From contig NC_012964.1 of assembly GCF_000027005.1 (NCBI RefSeq), positions 2,108,001 to 2,172,000 of the forward strand: a stretch of DNA of 64,000 nt, read 5' to 3'. Below, in pieces: positions 55,330 to 64,000 of this stretch (positions are counted from its first letter, which is position 1; the number at the start of each line of letters is the position of its first letter). A model generated the notes under the pieces. The model was not told the DNA's origin. It was given only the letters and a program-made list of their open reading frames with translations, and did not search any database. The translations under genes were made by a program, and so were the position numbers. Origin of the DNA: Komagataella phaffii GS115 (Eukaryota; Ascomycota; Pichiomycetes; Pichiales; Pichiaceae).

Positions 55330-56090
55330 ATGTCAACACCCAAAATCGTCACATCGTCGCCAAAGATTATAGTACACTGGTAAGTGAAAACATTCGTCGA
55401 ATGCTCAATTGAACCTTACTAACATACAGGCTCAATCAATCTAGAGCAAATTACATTATCTGGTTTCTGGAAGAGCTAGGGCTAACCTATGAAGTCAAGG
55501 TTTATGAACGTGACAAAAACATGCGAGCTCCTGAAGAGTTGAAAAAGATTCACCCCCTGGGAAAGTCACCAGTGCTGGAGGTTGATGGAGAAATTCTGGC
55601 TGAGAGTGGTTACATGATGAGCTACCTGTTGAAAAATTATGATAAGGATTACAGATTAACACCAAGCTCTATTGCCCTTCAAAACAAAGTTGATTATTAT
55701 CTACATTACTCAGAGGGATCGTTTCATCCCCCTGAAGTGATGTTGGTCGTGCTGAATGTCACCAGGAAAAAATTGCCCTTTGGAATTAAATTCCTTGGAG
55801 GCAAGATCCTGGACGCAATAGCTGATAACTACGCCCTTCCAGAGGTCGTAACCCATCTGAACTACCTTGAAAACAACCTTGAAGGCCAAGAATACTTTTG
55901 CGGAGATAAATTGAGTGCTGCTGATATCATTCTATCGTTTCCTTTGCGCAACTCTCTCAAGTTGCTACGAAACCCTGAAAGAGAGAGAAAGAATTATCCT
56001 AACGTTCTTGCCTGGTTAGATCGTATCTCTAAAAGAGAAGGATACAAAAAGGCCCAAGAAATGGATAAGGAACACCCAGCTAAATTTTAG
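55330..56090 (+). CDS. GTT1: Gtt1-like glutathione S-transferase, one intron
   Basis: This enzyme conjugates glutathione to electrophiles; S. cerevisiae Gtt1 is associated with the ER. Exon 1 (55330-55379) and exon 2 (55430-56090) splice to 236 residues (S. cerevisiae Gtt1 234). The join runs K-I-I-V-H-W-L-N-Q-S-R-A-N, matching Gtt1's I-K-V-H-W-L-D-x-S-R-A. The thioredoxin-like half continues F-R/M-R-A-P-E-E-L-K-K-I-H-P-L-G-K-S-P-V-L-E-V-D with the glutathione-binding L-A-E-S-G. The helical half holds Y-Y-L-H-Y-S-E-G-S-F-H-P-P and the capping box region L-S-A-A-D-I-I-L-S-F-P. Its last 11 coding bases overlap the end of BOR1 on the other strand. Confidence 0.95.
55380..55429 (+). other. Intron of GTT1
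   Basis: 50 bases: GTAAGT donor at 55380, TACTAAC at 55417-55423, CAG acceptor ending at 55429. Splicing joins the two halves of a Trp codon. Confidence 0.92.
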
Positions 56091-57681
56091 TTTCCCTGTG
56101 TAAGTTTTGTAAGATGAATGCACTTGCCGCGTGAGTATCTAACATTTCCAGTTGATCTGGGGGAAAGATCCTGTCAAAAAATGTAGCAAATATAGCAAAA
56201 AACATCAACACCCCTGGAAAGCCAATAGCCCCTCTTGTACAAGTTATTCCAAATTCACAAGCAAAAGCGATTAATTCAAAAATAACAAACAAGATGAGCC
56301 ACTTCCGTTCAATCTTGCTAAGCTTGGCTTGATATTCAGTAGGATTCAACCTTATAGTCTCAGGATCAGTAAATAGAAATCGAAGTTTGTTGGTTACTTC
56401 ATTCCCATTCAGCCCACTGAGACCCATGATCCAAAACAGGCCTGCTAAGACACTTTGAGGAACATTTCCCAAAACTATCAACAACGGCCTAGCCATCATC
56501 CCAAGAGTGAGTAGCCCTTGGGCTATATTTGTGACCCTTTGCTCAACCATACCTGTCACTATATCAACCCCAGATTCGTAGTCGTGAGTTTTTATGCATA
56601 GAGACGACGAATGCAGCGGAGCTTGTGGTATAAGTCCGTTAGGTGCAGGGATACCTAGAATCCCTGAAACGCCAGTAGTAATCCCCAATAAAAAGTAATC
56701 CCAATGGAATGATGAGGGCTTGGTCACTGGAAATTGGTGTGCTTGGCACATTAAAGATGAAACATTATGATCAAAATAGAATAGAAATGTCAATAGAAGT
56801 GCAAAAGGAAGTGCTAGAAATACATCTCCGACGGTACAACCTTCCCAGAACCTTATGAACCAATCGGATCGTCTTCCCTCAAAAGTTGGTCGAAACGACT
56901 GGGAAATGGGTAGAGTTTCAAAGTCGATATTATTCAGATATCCGCCAAAATGAATGAATCCCGAAAAGAATACTACCGACAAGGGTAGTCCATAATCAGA
57001 GAAAATTTTCCGTACTACTGGCTTAATGTAATGTGAATCGGTGCCAAAGAATACTGAGGCCAAACCAAATATGCACATCAATAGAGCCACCATTACAGAG
57101 GCAAAACCCTTCGCATAGTCCCCATCAGCAAACTGTCTTGTCAAAATTTGAATTCCTTTCTGAATATAGATGCAATTAATGAAGAACCCGAATACGTCAC
57201 AAGAGTACATGGTGATGTACCTTATGTAATTAACGGTATTGAAGATTGCTAAAATGAAATGCATTAACGTACTCCAAAGGCAAACCCAACACATGAAAGA
57301 AAAATAGTCAACATCTCTATCCTTTATAAGATCATAAACTGTAAAGTTGAAGATTGCAATAGGACCTGTCACTCCAACTATGCATAGAGGTTGTCCACTA
57401 AATAGTCCAAATACGATTCCTCCCATGGCAGAACTCATGAGCACTTCGTTCAAGCCATAAGAGTTATCTGTGTGGTCAAACATATCTTGGGCAAATGCGA
57501 TTGCTGGTAGCAAATTCGTAAAGAAAATGTACACAGTAGACGGAATCACTCTGTAGTTGATAGCATCTGAATAATCTGAGCGAAGGTAGGGGAGTCTATT
57601 CCGGATATCTGTTATAATCCCTTGCCCGATACGTTTGTAGTGGAATTTTTCCCTTATTTTGACCTTCGGTAGATTGCTCAT
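56080..57681 (-). CDS. BOR1: Bor1-like borate/anion efflux transporter (SLC4 family)
   Basis: This plasma-membrane exporter of borate is related to animal bicarbonate exchangers. It has 533 residues (S. cerevisiae Bor1 576). The N-terminus is cytosolic with N-R-L-P-Y-L-R-S-D-Y-S-D-A; then come about 12 membrane segments with the SLC4 hallmarks I-F-F-T-N-L-L-P-A-I-A-F, F-S-G-Q-P-L-C-I-V-G-V-T-G-P, and G-I-P-A-P-N-G-L-I-P-Q-A-P-L-H. The long C-terminal extension of S. cerevisiae Bor1 is short here. It is divergent from PER1 with 215 bases between starts and overlaps GTT1 at its 3' end. Confidence 0.95.
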   Translation of the reverse strand: MSNLPKVKIREKFHYKRIGQGIITDIRNRLPYLRSDYSDAINYRVIPSTVYIFFTNLLPAIAFAQDMFDHTDNSYGLNEVLMSSAMGGIVFGLFSGQPLCIVGVTGPIAIFNFTVYDLIKDRDVDYFSFMCWVCLWSTLMHFILAIFNTVNYIRYITMYSCDVFGFFINCIYIQKGIQILTRQFADGDYAKGFASVMVALLMCIFGLASVFFGTDSHYIKPVVRKIFSDYGLPLSVVFFSGFIHFGGYLNNIDFETLPISQSFRPTFEGRRSDWFIRFWEGCTVGDVFLALPFALLLTFLFYFDHNVSSLMCQAHQFPVTKPSSFHWDYFLLGITTGVSGILGIPAPNGLIPQAPLHSSSLCIKTHDYESGVDIVTGMVEQRVTNIAQGLLTLGMMARPLLIVLGNVPQSVLAGLFWIMGLSGLNGNEVTNKLRFLFTDPETIRLNPTEYQAKLSKIERKWLILFVIFELIAFACEFGITCTRGAIGFPGVLMFFAIFATFFDRIFPPDQLEMLDTHAASAFILQNLHRETKI

Positions 57682-57795
57682 GATTTCAAGTATGCCTTTT
57701 AAAGTTTATGGCCGGAGTATTTATGGCTTTTCACCTGATGGGGAGCAAAACGAAGGTACATTAATTACTCTTGGCGCTGAATTGTTTTCAGTGCG

Positions 57796-57819
57796 GAGGA
57801 TCGCCCTATCGCGATCCTC
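57796..57819. repeat. Perfect hairpin in the BOR1/PER1 divergent promoter
   Basis: GAGGATCGC (57796-57804) and GCGATCCTC (57811-57819) are exact reverse complements around a six-base spacer. It lies 78-101 bases before the PER1 ATG. It could be a dimeric operator or a transcript hairpin; no factor is identified. Confidence 0.6.
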
Positions 57820-57896
57820 GTGGGCCTGAGACACCTTAGATTTGAAAAGCATCGATCTACTATAAAGGTTCTTCCTACTGGCTTCTTCCACGTGAT

Positions 57897-59027
57897 ATGC
57901 TGAAGAGACAGTGTATAGCCTTTGCTTTCATAATCAATTGCATATTAGTTCTGGGCTCACCCGGTGATAGACTTCCCAAGTTCAAAGAATGTGTGAAGAG
58001 ATGTGATATTCTAACGTGCGGGAATTCCCAAGGATTCAACAATCCCTCTAAGCAAGAGCTAAGGAGTTGGAAGAAAGAACAGCTGAAAGAAGGATTGTTT
58101 CAAGAACTACCCCTGGACTGGTCTTTGCAACTACTAGGGTGGGAATGTTTTCCAAATTGTGATTATCAATGCCAGAGATTGGTTACAGAGGATCGAAGAG
58201 CCAAAGGAGAAAAAGTACTACAGTTTCATGGAAAATGGCCCTTTGTTCGGGTATTTGGAATCCAAGAGTTCTTCAGTACAGTATTTAGTATCGCCAATTT
58301 TGTCCCCAACTACAGAGGCTATAGAATGTTGAGGAGAAATTATAGATATGAACAGGTGAAGGGGAATACCGAAATTGTCAATTTATTGTGGGGTTATTTG
58401 ATCATATCATTGGTATCACTGGGAGCTTGGACTTTTTCTGCTATTTTTCATTTGAGAGATACGTGGACCAGAGAGAAACTGGACTATTATTTTGCCGGGG
58501 CCACTGTCTTGAGTGGATTTTATGGGATATTTTGTCGAGTCTTCCGATTGCACCAAATCAAGGCTAACACCAAACGTCGTTTATTTGCCATTTTTTTGAT
58601 TTGTTGTTACATTGGTCATATCACAAGGCTTACATTAAACTGGTCTTATACATACAATATGCAAGCGAATGTGCTGTGTGGGTTTCTACAGAATATAGGG
58701 TGGACCTACCAATCACTTAACACGTTTGTGTATCAGAGCGAAACAAAGAGGGGAAGTGCAAGTAAGAAACACATAGTAAAAAGGATAGCAGACGCATTGC
58801 GCAGAGATTTCGCCAATCCTGAGGTTAATTGGACTCTCCTCCCGATTGTGTTGGTAACTTCTGTATGTTTTGGGATGTCATTTGAACTGCTCGACTTTGC
58901 TCCTCTGGGCGACTTGTTAGATGCTCATGCCATTTGGCATTTTGTTACCATATGGCCAGCGTACTACTGGTATCCGTACATGATAAAAGATATTAACTAC
59001 AACATAAAGCAGTCCAAACTCAAATAG
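57897..59027 (+). CDS. PER1: Per1, GPI-anchor remodelling phospholipase A2
   Basis: This ER membrane protein of the CREST superfamily removes the unsaturated sn-2 acyl chain from GPI anchors. It has 376 residues (S. cerevisiae 357). The signal peptide spans about 1-21 (F-A-F-I-I-N-C-I-L-V-L-G-S), followed by a lumenal Cys-rich domain (C-V-K-R-C, C-G-N-S-Q, C-F-P-N-C-D-Y-Q-C) and seven membrane segments from about residue 120. Conserved CREST residues are visible in H-G-K-W-P-F-x-R, S-A-I-F-H-L-R-D and D-A-H-A-I-W-H-F, whose His residues form the putative metal/catalytic centre. Start: the first in-frame ATG, which begins a proper signal peptide. Confidence 0.94.
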   Translation: MLKRQCIAFAFIINCILVLGSPGDRLPKFKECVKRCDILTCGNSQGFNNPSKQELRSWKKEQLKEGLFQELPLDWSLQLLGWECFPNCDYQCQRLVTEDRRAKGEKVLQFHGKWPFVRVFGIQEFFSTVFSIANFVPNYRGYRMLRRNYRYEQVKGNTEIVNLLWGYLIISLVSLGAWTFSAIFHLRDTWTREKLDYYFAGATVLSGFYGIFCRVFRLHQIKANTKRRLFAIFLICCYIGHITRLTLNWSYTYNMQANVLCGFLQNIGWTYQSLNTFVYQSETKRGSASKKHIVKRIADALRRDFANPEVNWTLLPIVLVTSVCFGMSFELLDFAPLGDLLDAHAIWHFVTIWPAYYWYPYMIKDINYNIKQSKLK

Positions 59028-60201
59028 CTTACAACATTGAAAGATGCCCAGGAAGGTTTGCTATTTGATTGGGTCGCTGAGGAGTTTCAATAATGATCTT
59101 CAGCCATGTGAATGGGCAATAGTACGATTTTCAGTTACTGAAAACTCACTTGTGACAATAGAAGAAGACATTGCTATTATAGCTGTTCGAAGGATAACTA
59201 AAGGTCTGGTCATTTCTAATTTAGAGGTTATCGACCTTTTTTAACGTGTTAATATGAGTGATCATGATAGCATCACTAGAGAAAGTCCTTCAAAGAAGTA
59301 TGCACTTCAAACGCAATGAAATCAAAACGGTAGTCTTTTGCTTCAGATCAAGTGTATAAAACGTATCTGCAAGAAGAGTTTTACATAACTTTAGGCATAG
59401 GTACGAAATGATGTAATATACTAGATTCCGAGGCTGCAACTTTTCATCTCGGTTTTCAAGGTTCCAATTTCGATATAAATATATGTGATCAGGTTCAACA
59501 ATATTGGCCAATCAAGCAGTTGTAGCAACAATATGAAGGCAGTGTTATCTGAAGAAGCACCAGTTGAAAGCGACAGACTTTTGAGCAACTAAAGTAACCA
59601 CCTATTTATACAGCTCCTTGCACGCTCTATTGCTTGTACACTCTTGAGCGTACATAGAGATGACATAAGCACACGACGACAACTTGATTAACACCGAAAA
59701 AATGGCCCGGGAATACCTGCTACTTAATTGGGTAATTGAATTCCGATTACCAAATTTGGTACGTTGTTACAGCCCTGGTTACTGAAAAAGGAAACATTTT
59801 GTCGTGATTTTCGGCAAGTCTCCGTTGTGGACCCCATGGGTCGAGGTGGTAGCCTGCATGAATTGAATTAATTGAAACAGCAAAACAACCCAAGTGGGAA
59901 CTATGCTGTTTAAAAGTTGGAATCCTTTGATTAAAATATCACCGCTGTAAAACTGAGCTCTGAACGATTCGATTGGTATATATATCATGTCCAAACTAAT
60001 CCCTACGAGTAAGTATTCAAGGCGCAACTAGGAATCATCTGGACGCGCCTCAAATCATTTGCGTACATATTTTAATTTTGTTGAGTCGATTTGTTTTGTA
60101 ACATATGGGATCGAGGAGATAAGCTGTAAATGTATAAATAGGGATCCTTTTCTCTTCTTGCCTCTTATCCTTTGTGCTCAATCACTTAATAAACTTTAAT
60201 C
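59028..60201. other. PER1-INO1 interval, 1.17 kb
   Basis: This contains the INO1 promoter. A TATAAATA box at 60133-60140 lies 62 bases before the ATG. E-boxes (CANNTG) are at 60036-60041, 60056-60061 and 60102-60107, but none matches UASINO (CATGTGAAAT) exactly; the closest, CATGTGAATG at 59105-59114, is 1.1 kb upstream. A 66-codon ORF at 59044-59244 has no recognisable content. The sequence around 59044-59140 and 59702-59785 shows weak mutual similarity (see findings). No tRNA. Confidence 0.6.
60133..60140 (+). promoter_or_regulatory. TATA box of INO1
   Basis: TATAAATA followed by a C/T-rich stretch before the ATG at 60202. Confidence 0.6.
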
Positions 60202-61779
60202 ATGACTATTCAATACACTCCTAAAGTCCAAGTCAACACTGACAAGGCAAGATACACCGAGAATGAACTGCTTACCGACTACACCTATGAGAACACTATA
60301 GTTGAAAAGCAAGCTGACGGTACTTACAACGTCACTCCAACTTCCCTGGACTTTGAGTTCAAGGTTGACTTGAAGACACCAAAGACGGGTTTGTTGCTGG
60401 TAGGTCTTGGTGGTAACAATGGTACCACCTTGGTTGGTTCCGTGTTAGCCAACAAACACAATATATCCTTTGAGACCAAGACGGGTATTCAGCAGCCAAA
60501 CTACTATGGTTCTGTTACACAAGCTTCTACTGTTAAGTTGGGAATTGACAGCAATGGTAGAGATGTCTACGCCCCTTTCAACTCTTTGTTACCATTGGTT
60601 CACCCCAATGACTTTGTAGTTGGAGGTTGGGATATCAGTGGCCTTGATTTGGCCTCCTCTATGAGAAGATCTCAAGTCTTGCAACCAGACTTGGTCAGAA
60701 AGTTGGAGCCTTACATGAAGGATATTGTTCCTCTGCCTTCTGTCTACTACCCAGATTTCATTGCTGCTAACCAGAACGAAAGAGCCGACAACTGTTTCAA
60801 TAGAGAAGGCAAAGATGGAGAAGTTTCTACCAAGGGTAAATGGTCCCACGTTGAGCGCATTAGAAGTGACATTGCCGAATTCAAGCAGAAGAACGACTTG
60901 GACAAGGTTATCGTCCTTTGGACTGCCAACACTGAGAGATATGCCGAGCTGATCCCAGGTGTCAATGACACCGCTGAGAACCTGATCAAGGCTATCAAAA
61001 ACGACCATGAGGAAGTCTCTGCTTCTACAATTTTTGCTGTTGCTTGTATTTTGGACAAGATTCCTTACATCAATGGTTCCCCACAGAACACATTCGTACC
61101 AGGATGCATCGAGTTGGCTGAAACCGAAGGTTCTTTCATCGGTGGTGACGATTTCAAATCTGGACAGACCAAGCTCAAGTCTGTGCTGGCACAATTCTTG
61201 GTAGATGCTGGTATTAGACCAGTCTCAATCGCATCTTACAACCATCTTGGAAACAATGACGGTTACAATTTGAGTGCACCACAACAATTCAGATCCAAAG
61301 AAATCTCCAAGGCTTCAGTCGTTGATGACATGATCGAGAGTAACGAGATTTTGTACAATGAGAAGAACGGAAATACCATTGACCATTGCATTGTCATCAA
61401 GTACATGAAGGCCGTTGGTGACGACAAAGTTGCCATGGATGAATACCATTCCGAACTGATGCTGGGTGGACACAACACCATCTCTATCCACAATATTTGC
61501 GAGGACTCACTACTGGCCACTCCATTGATCATTGATCTGGTTGTAATGGCTGAATTCCTTTCCAGAGTTTCTTACAAGAAGAAGGGTGATGCTGAATACG
61601 AATCTCTACACTCAGTCCTCTCATTCCTCAGTTATTGGTTGAAGGCTCCACTGACTAGACCAGGATACCAGGCTATTAACGGATTGAATAAACAAAGGGC
61701 CGGATTGGACAATTTCTTGAGAATGCTAATTGGTCTTCCAACTCAGAATGAGCTGAGATTTGAGGAGAGATTACAGTAG
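60202..61779 (+). CDS. INO1: Inositol-3-phosphate synthase
   Basis: This cytosolic NAD-dependent enzyme converts glucose 6-phosphate to myo-inositol 3-phosphate, the rate-limiting step of inositol and phosphatidylinositol synthesis. At 525 residues it is close to S. cerevisiae Ino1 (533). The Rossmann loop is [13 protein letters not shown]. Further family blocks are [45 protein letters not shown] and the K-x-K motif region K-K-K-G-D-A. Repression by inositol through Ino2/Ino4/Opi1 is family knowledge; INO4 lies 15 kb away. The start is the first ATG after the TATA box. Confidence 0.98.
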   Translation: MTIQYTPKVQVNTDKARYTENELLTDYTYENTIVEKQADGTYNVTPTSLDFEFKVDLKTPKTGLLLVGLGGNNGTTLVGSVLANKHNISFETKTGIQQPNYYGSVTQASTVKLGIDSNGRDVYAPFNSLLPLVHPNDFVVGGWDISGLDLASSMRRSQVLQPDLVRKLEPYMKDIVPLPSVYYPDFIAANQNERADNCFNREGKDGEVSTKGKWSHVERIRSDIAEFKQKNDLDKVIVLWTANTERYAELIPGVNDTAENLIKAIKNDHEEVSASTIFAVACILDKIPYINGSPQNTFVPGCIELAETEGSFIGGDDFKSGQTKLKSVLAQFLVDAGIRPVSIASYNHLGNNDGYNLSAPQQFRSKEISKASVVDDMIESNEILYNEKNGNTIDHCIVIKYMKAVGDDKVAMDEYHSELMLGGHNTISIHNICEDSLLATPLIIDLVVMAEFLSRVSYKKKGDAEYESLHSVLSFLSYWLKAPLTRPGYQAINGLNKQRAGLDNFLRMLIGLPTQNELRFEERLQ

Positions 61780-62018
61780 TTATTTTTGTATTATGTAAGG
61801 TAGCCAAGCCCTGAATATCATAGAGGCTTTTTAAACCTATCGCCCCTGCCGACGCTTATCTGAGCGGATCTAGAATCTGAGACCGTTTTGTTCGCTACCG
61901 CGGATCGCCCCGCGCTCCAATATCTGCTATCAGTTGCTGTAGTAGTCCATCCAGTGCTAGATATGATAATGATACAAAGTTGTTTTTTTTTCCCACTAGA
62001 ATTCTTCACTAGCAAAGG
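61780..62018. promoter_or_regulatory. INO1 terminator / XDH promoter region
   Basis: A 239-base interval. GATA-type motifs are visible: CTTATC at 61855-61860 (GATAAG on the minus strand) and GATAATGATA near 61968-61977, which fits nitrogen control of a purine-catabolic gene. A G+C-rich stretch with CCGCGGATCGCCCCGCG lies near 61908-61924. Regulation is inferred, not shown. Confidence 0.5.
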
Positions 62019-64000
62019 ATGACAACAACAGTGTATGGAAAGTTAACACCGTCGTCTTCGGACTCGTCGATGGATCACCAGAAGTCCAAATTGTGGACTA
62101 TGGACACTACCCCACAAGATATAACCGTCGTCCACCCATATCTCTCTCATATTGCTTTTAGTAATACGCTTAAGTTTTACCTTAATGGCCGTTTGATGGT
62201 CGTGAAGAACCCCAATCCTGAGGGAACATTGCTTGATTTCATTAGAACTCAAGCGAATCTTACTGGAACGAAACTATGCTGTTCAGAGGGCGGCTGTGGT
62301 GCATGTACAGTGACCGTCGCTGAATTCGACCAGGAAAAGTCGACCATCAGGTATCAAGCAGTCAACTCCTGTATCGTACCGCTTATTTCAGTCGATGGCA
62401 AGCATCTGATAACTGTAGAGGGGATAGGATCAACAAATGATCCTCATCCAGTTCAAGAGCGGATGGCTAAATTTCACGGATCGCAGTGTGGATTCTGTAC
62501 ACCTGGAATTATTATGAGCATGTATGCTTTATTGCGAAGCAAAAATGGCACAGTTTCCATGGAGGAAGTTAGCGAAGCTCTAGATGGAAATTTGTGTCGC
62601 TGTACCGGTCTGATACCCATCCTCGATGGCCTGAATAGTTTTGCCTATGACAGTGAGCATTACAACAAAATCAAACAGTATCCAAAGGATGCCAGCTTTG
62701 TATGTTCGAAGGGTGCTGACTGTTGCAGGAATAAAGCAAACAAGGACGGTGAAACCGAATCGAATTCTAACCCAGACATGGAGATCGACATGACTGAACT
62801 CTTCTCCCCGGACGGGCTCTCTTTGAAATCCTATGATCCAAAAAGAGATTTGGCATTTCCTCAAAGGCTGCAGCAGATGCCAGTACAACCAAAATTTTAT
62901 GGTAATGAATACAAAGTCTGGTTCAAGCCTACAACAAAAGCTCAGCTATTGCAGGTCAAAGCCATATACCCAAAGTCCAAGATTGTAGCTGGTGCGTCAG
63001 AGGTTCAAGTCGAAGTGAAAATGAAAGCTGCTGACTACAAAGTAAACATATTTGCCAATGATATTAAAGAGCTCAAAGGCTGGGAGTATCAGGATGGTTT
63101 TGGGTTGACCGTTGGAGGAAACATATCCCTTTCCGATTTAGAACATGTTTGTGGAAATTTAAGCAAGAAGCTCGGTTCAAGAGGAATGGTCTACGGTTGC
63201 ATCAACAAACAGTTGAAATATTTTGCCGGGAGACAGATTAGAAATGCAGGAACACCTGCGGGCAATATTTTCACTGCCTCTCCAATTGCGGATTTGAATC
63301 CCGTGTTAGTTGGAGCTAGATCTATTGTGACCACGGAAAAGCTTGATGCTTGTTCTGACAAGATTACAGTGGAGTCATTTGACCTCTCTGATAATTTTTT
63401 CACAGGTTATAGGCAACACAAGCTGGATCCAGAGAGCGTAATCACTAAAATATTCATCCCAGAAACTAAAGATAATGAATATATTTCCTCCTTTAAACAA
63501 AGCAAAAGAAAAGATGATGACATTGCCATAGTTTCCGCTTGTTTAAGAGTTCAACTCGATGACTTGGGAAATGTAGTGGACTCAACACTTGCTTACGGAG
63601 GTATGGCGCCTATGACTACTACTAGCAAGAATACTGAATCATTTATTCAAGGTAAGAGTATTTTTGAAGAATCCTTCCTGCAAGGTGCCATTGAGGCTCT
63701 TGATAAGGACTATCCATTACCGTATAGTGTTCCTGGAGGAATGGCTACGTATCGAAGAACCTTGACATTTTCATTTTTCTTCAAATTGTGGCAAACAATG
63801 TTGAGAGAATTTCAACCAACCGATCTGGATGCATTAATGAAACCAGCGTCTAGCCTTTGCGATGTAGACTCAAATCAAGAGGTTACCAGAAATTTTCCCC
63901 GTGGTACAAGGGATCTAACTACTCCATTTGAAGAAGGCTCCATTGTTGGAAAACCAGTGCCACATTTATCTGGTTTAAAGCAAGCTAGTGGAGAAGCTGT
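62019..64000 (+). CDS. Xanthine dehydrogenase, 5' part (runs off the window)
   Basis: This molybdo-flavoprotein oxidises hypoxanthine and xanthine to urate, the entry of purines as a nitrogen source. An in-frame TAG at 62010 and the ATG at 62019 fix the start; 660 codons are present without a stop. The N-terminal extension is about 45 residues longer than usual. The first 2Fe-2S domain has C88, C93, C96 and C118 (C-S-E-G-G-C-G-A-C); the second has C157 and C160 (Q-C-G-F-C-T-P-G) and C193 and C195 (N-L-C-R-C-T-G). The FAD domain holds F-A-G-R-Q-I-R and G-N-I-F-T-A-S-P-I-A-D-L-N-P. The sequence ends in H-L-S-G-L-K-Q-A-S-G-E-A-V, the start of the Mo-binding part. S. cerevisiae has no such enzyme. 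Aldehyde oxidase is the related alternative, but the sequence fits XDH better. Confidence 0.93.
   Translation, partial: MTTTVYGKLTPSSSDSSMDHQKSKLWTMDTTPQDITVVHPYLSHIAFSNTLKFYLNGRLMVVKNPNPEGTLLDFIRTQANLTGTKLCCSEGGCGACTVTVAEFDQEKSTIRYQAVNSCIVPLISVDGKHLITVEGIGSTNDPHPVQERMAKFHGSQCGFCTPGIIMSMYALLRSKNGTVSMEEVSEALDGNLCRCTGLIPILDGLNSFAYDSEHYNKIKQYPKDASFVCSKGADCCRNKANKDGETESNSNPDMEIDMTELFSPDGLSLKSYDPKRDLAFPQRLQQMPVQPKFYGNEYKVWFKPTTKAQLLQVKAIYPKSKIVAGASEVQVEVKMKAADYKVNIFANDIKELKGWEYQDGFGLTVGGNISLSDLEHVCGNLSKKLGSRGMVYGCINKQLKYFAGRQIRNAGTPAGNIFTASPIADLNPVLVGARSIVTTEKLDACSDKITVESFDLSDNFFTGYRQHKLDPESVITKIFIPETKDNEYISSFKQSKRKDDDIAIVSACLRVQLDDLGNVVDSTLAYGGMAPMTTTSKNTESFIQGKSIFEESFLQGAIEALDKDYPLPYSVPGGMATYRRTLTFSFFFKLWQTMLREFQPTDLDALMKPASSLCDVDSNQEVTRNFPRGTRDLTTPFEEGSIVGKPVPHLSGLKQASGEA

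Noticed and set aside
59044..59244. 66-codon ORF just after PER1
   Set aside because: Short, without motif, and 17 bases from the PER1 stop, so it lies in that gene's 3' untranslated region.
57798..61920. Shared 9-mer GGATCGCCC upstream of PER1 and XDH
   Set aside because: A 9-mer pair in 64 kb is expected by chance about half the time.

Overview
The window is nuclear chromosomal DNA from a budding yeast, most likely a methylotrophic Komagataella (Pichia pastoris group). The supporting evidence is compact single-exon genes with a few short introns carrying an exact TACTAAC branch site, a nuclear-encoded respiratory complex I subunit (absent from Saccharomyces), a peroxisomal catalase ending in -ARL, xanthine dehydrogenase, eIF3m and GT34 mannosyltransferases. 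CTG reads as leucine at a conserved position (the Leu of the catalase R-L-F-S-Y heme motif), so this is not a CTG-Ser yeast. The species name is inference; no database was searched.

Layout. 1-10.8 kb: 3' exon of an ECM33-type GPI protein, a glycolipid-transfer protein with one intron, an A+T-rich orphan ORF (2417-3049), a MET13-type methylenetetrahydrofolate reductase whose reading frame is broken in this sequence, a 1.5 kb gene-free stretch, BUD31 and TRK1. 11.7-18.3 kb: URA2, the 2215-residue CPSase/ATCase. 18.4-24.7 kb: SPT10 beside an Mpr1-like acetyltransferase, a small unknown gene, PTH1, CYS4 and a small probable mitochondrial gene. 24.7-29.3 kb: DST1 divergent from RNA15, then PTI1 and SEC9. 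29.4-35.3 kb: complex I 51-kDa subunit, catalase CTA1, and the divergent ribosome-biogenesis pair LCP5/NSA2. 35.4-44.8 kb: STH1, CCP1, PAM17, MNN11 and a TMEM115/YOL107W-type Golgi protein. 45.2-53.6 kb: INO4 with an intron, IBA57, GON7, eIF3m, ATP12 and a large DH-like protein of unknown function. 54.3-64 kb: a Ser/Thr-rich GPI wall protein, GTT1 with an intron, BOR1, PER1, INO1, and the first 660 codons of xanthine dehydrogenase, which runs off the end.

Functional links. INO4 (regulator of phospholipid and inositol genes in S. cerevisiae) and INO1 (its classic target) lie 15 kb apart. CTA1, CCP1 and GTT1 handle peroxide and other oxidative stress. ECM33, the 54.3 kb wall protein and PER1 concern GPI-anchored surface proteins. 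RNA15 and PTI1 are paralogous 3'-end processing factors that sit side by side here. LCP5 and NSA2 share a 122-base promoter containing an RRPE-like A/T tract.

Main points for follow-up: the A+T-rich orphan with a possible cytoplasmic-plasmid origin, the two frame breaks in MET13, the tandem paralog pairs (SPT10/MPR1-like and RNA15/PTI1), a pair of CCCGATCGGG-type palindromes exactly 21 bp apart upstream of the 54.3 kb wall protein gene, and the altered DXD motif in MNN11. I found no tRNA, rRNA, CRISPR array or intact transposon.
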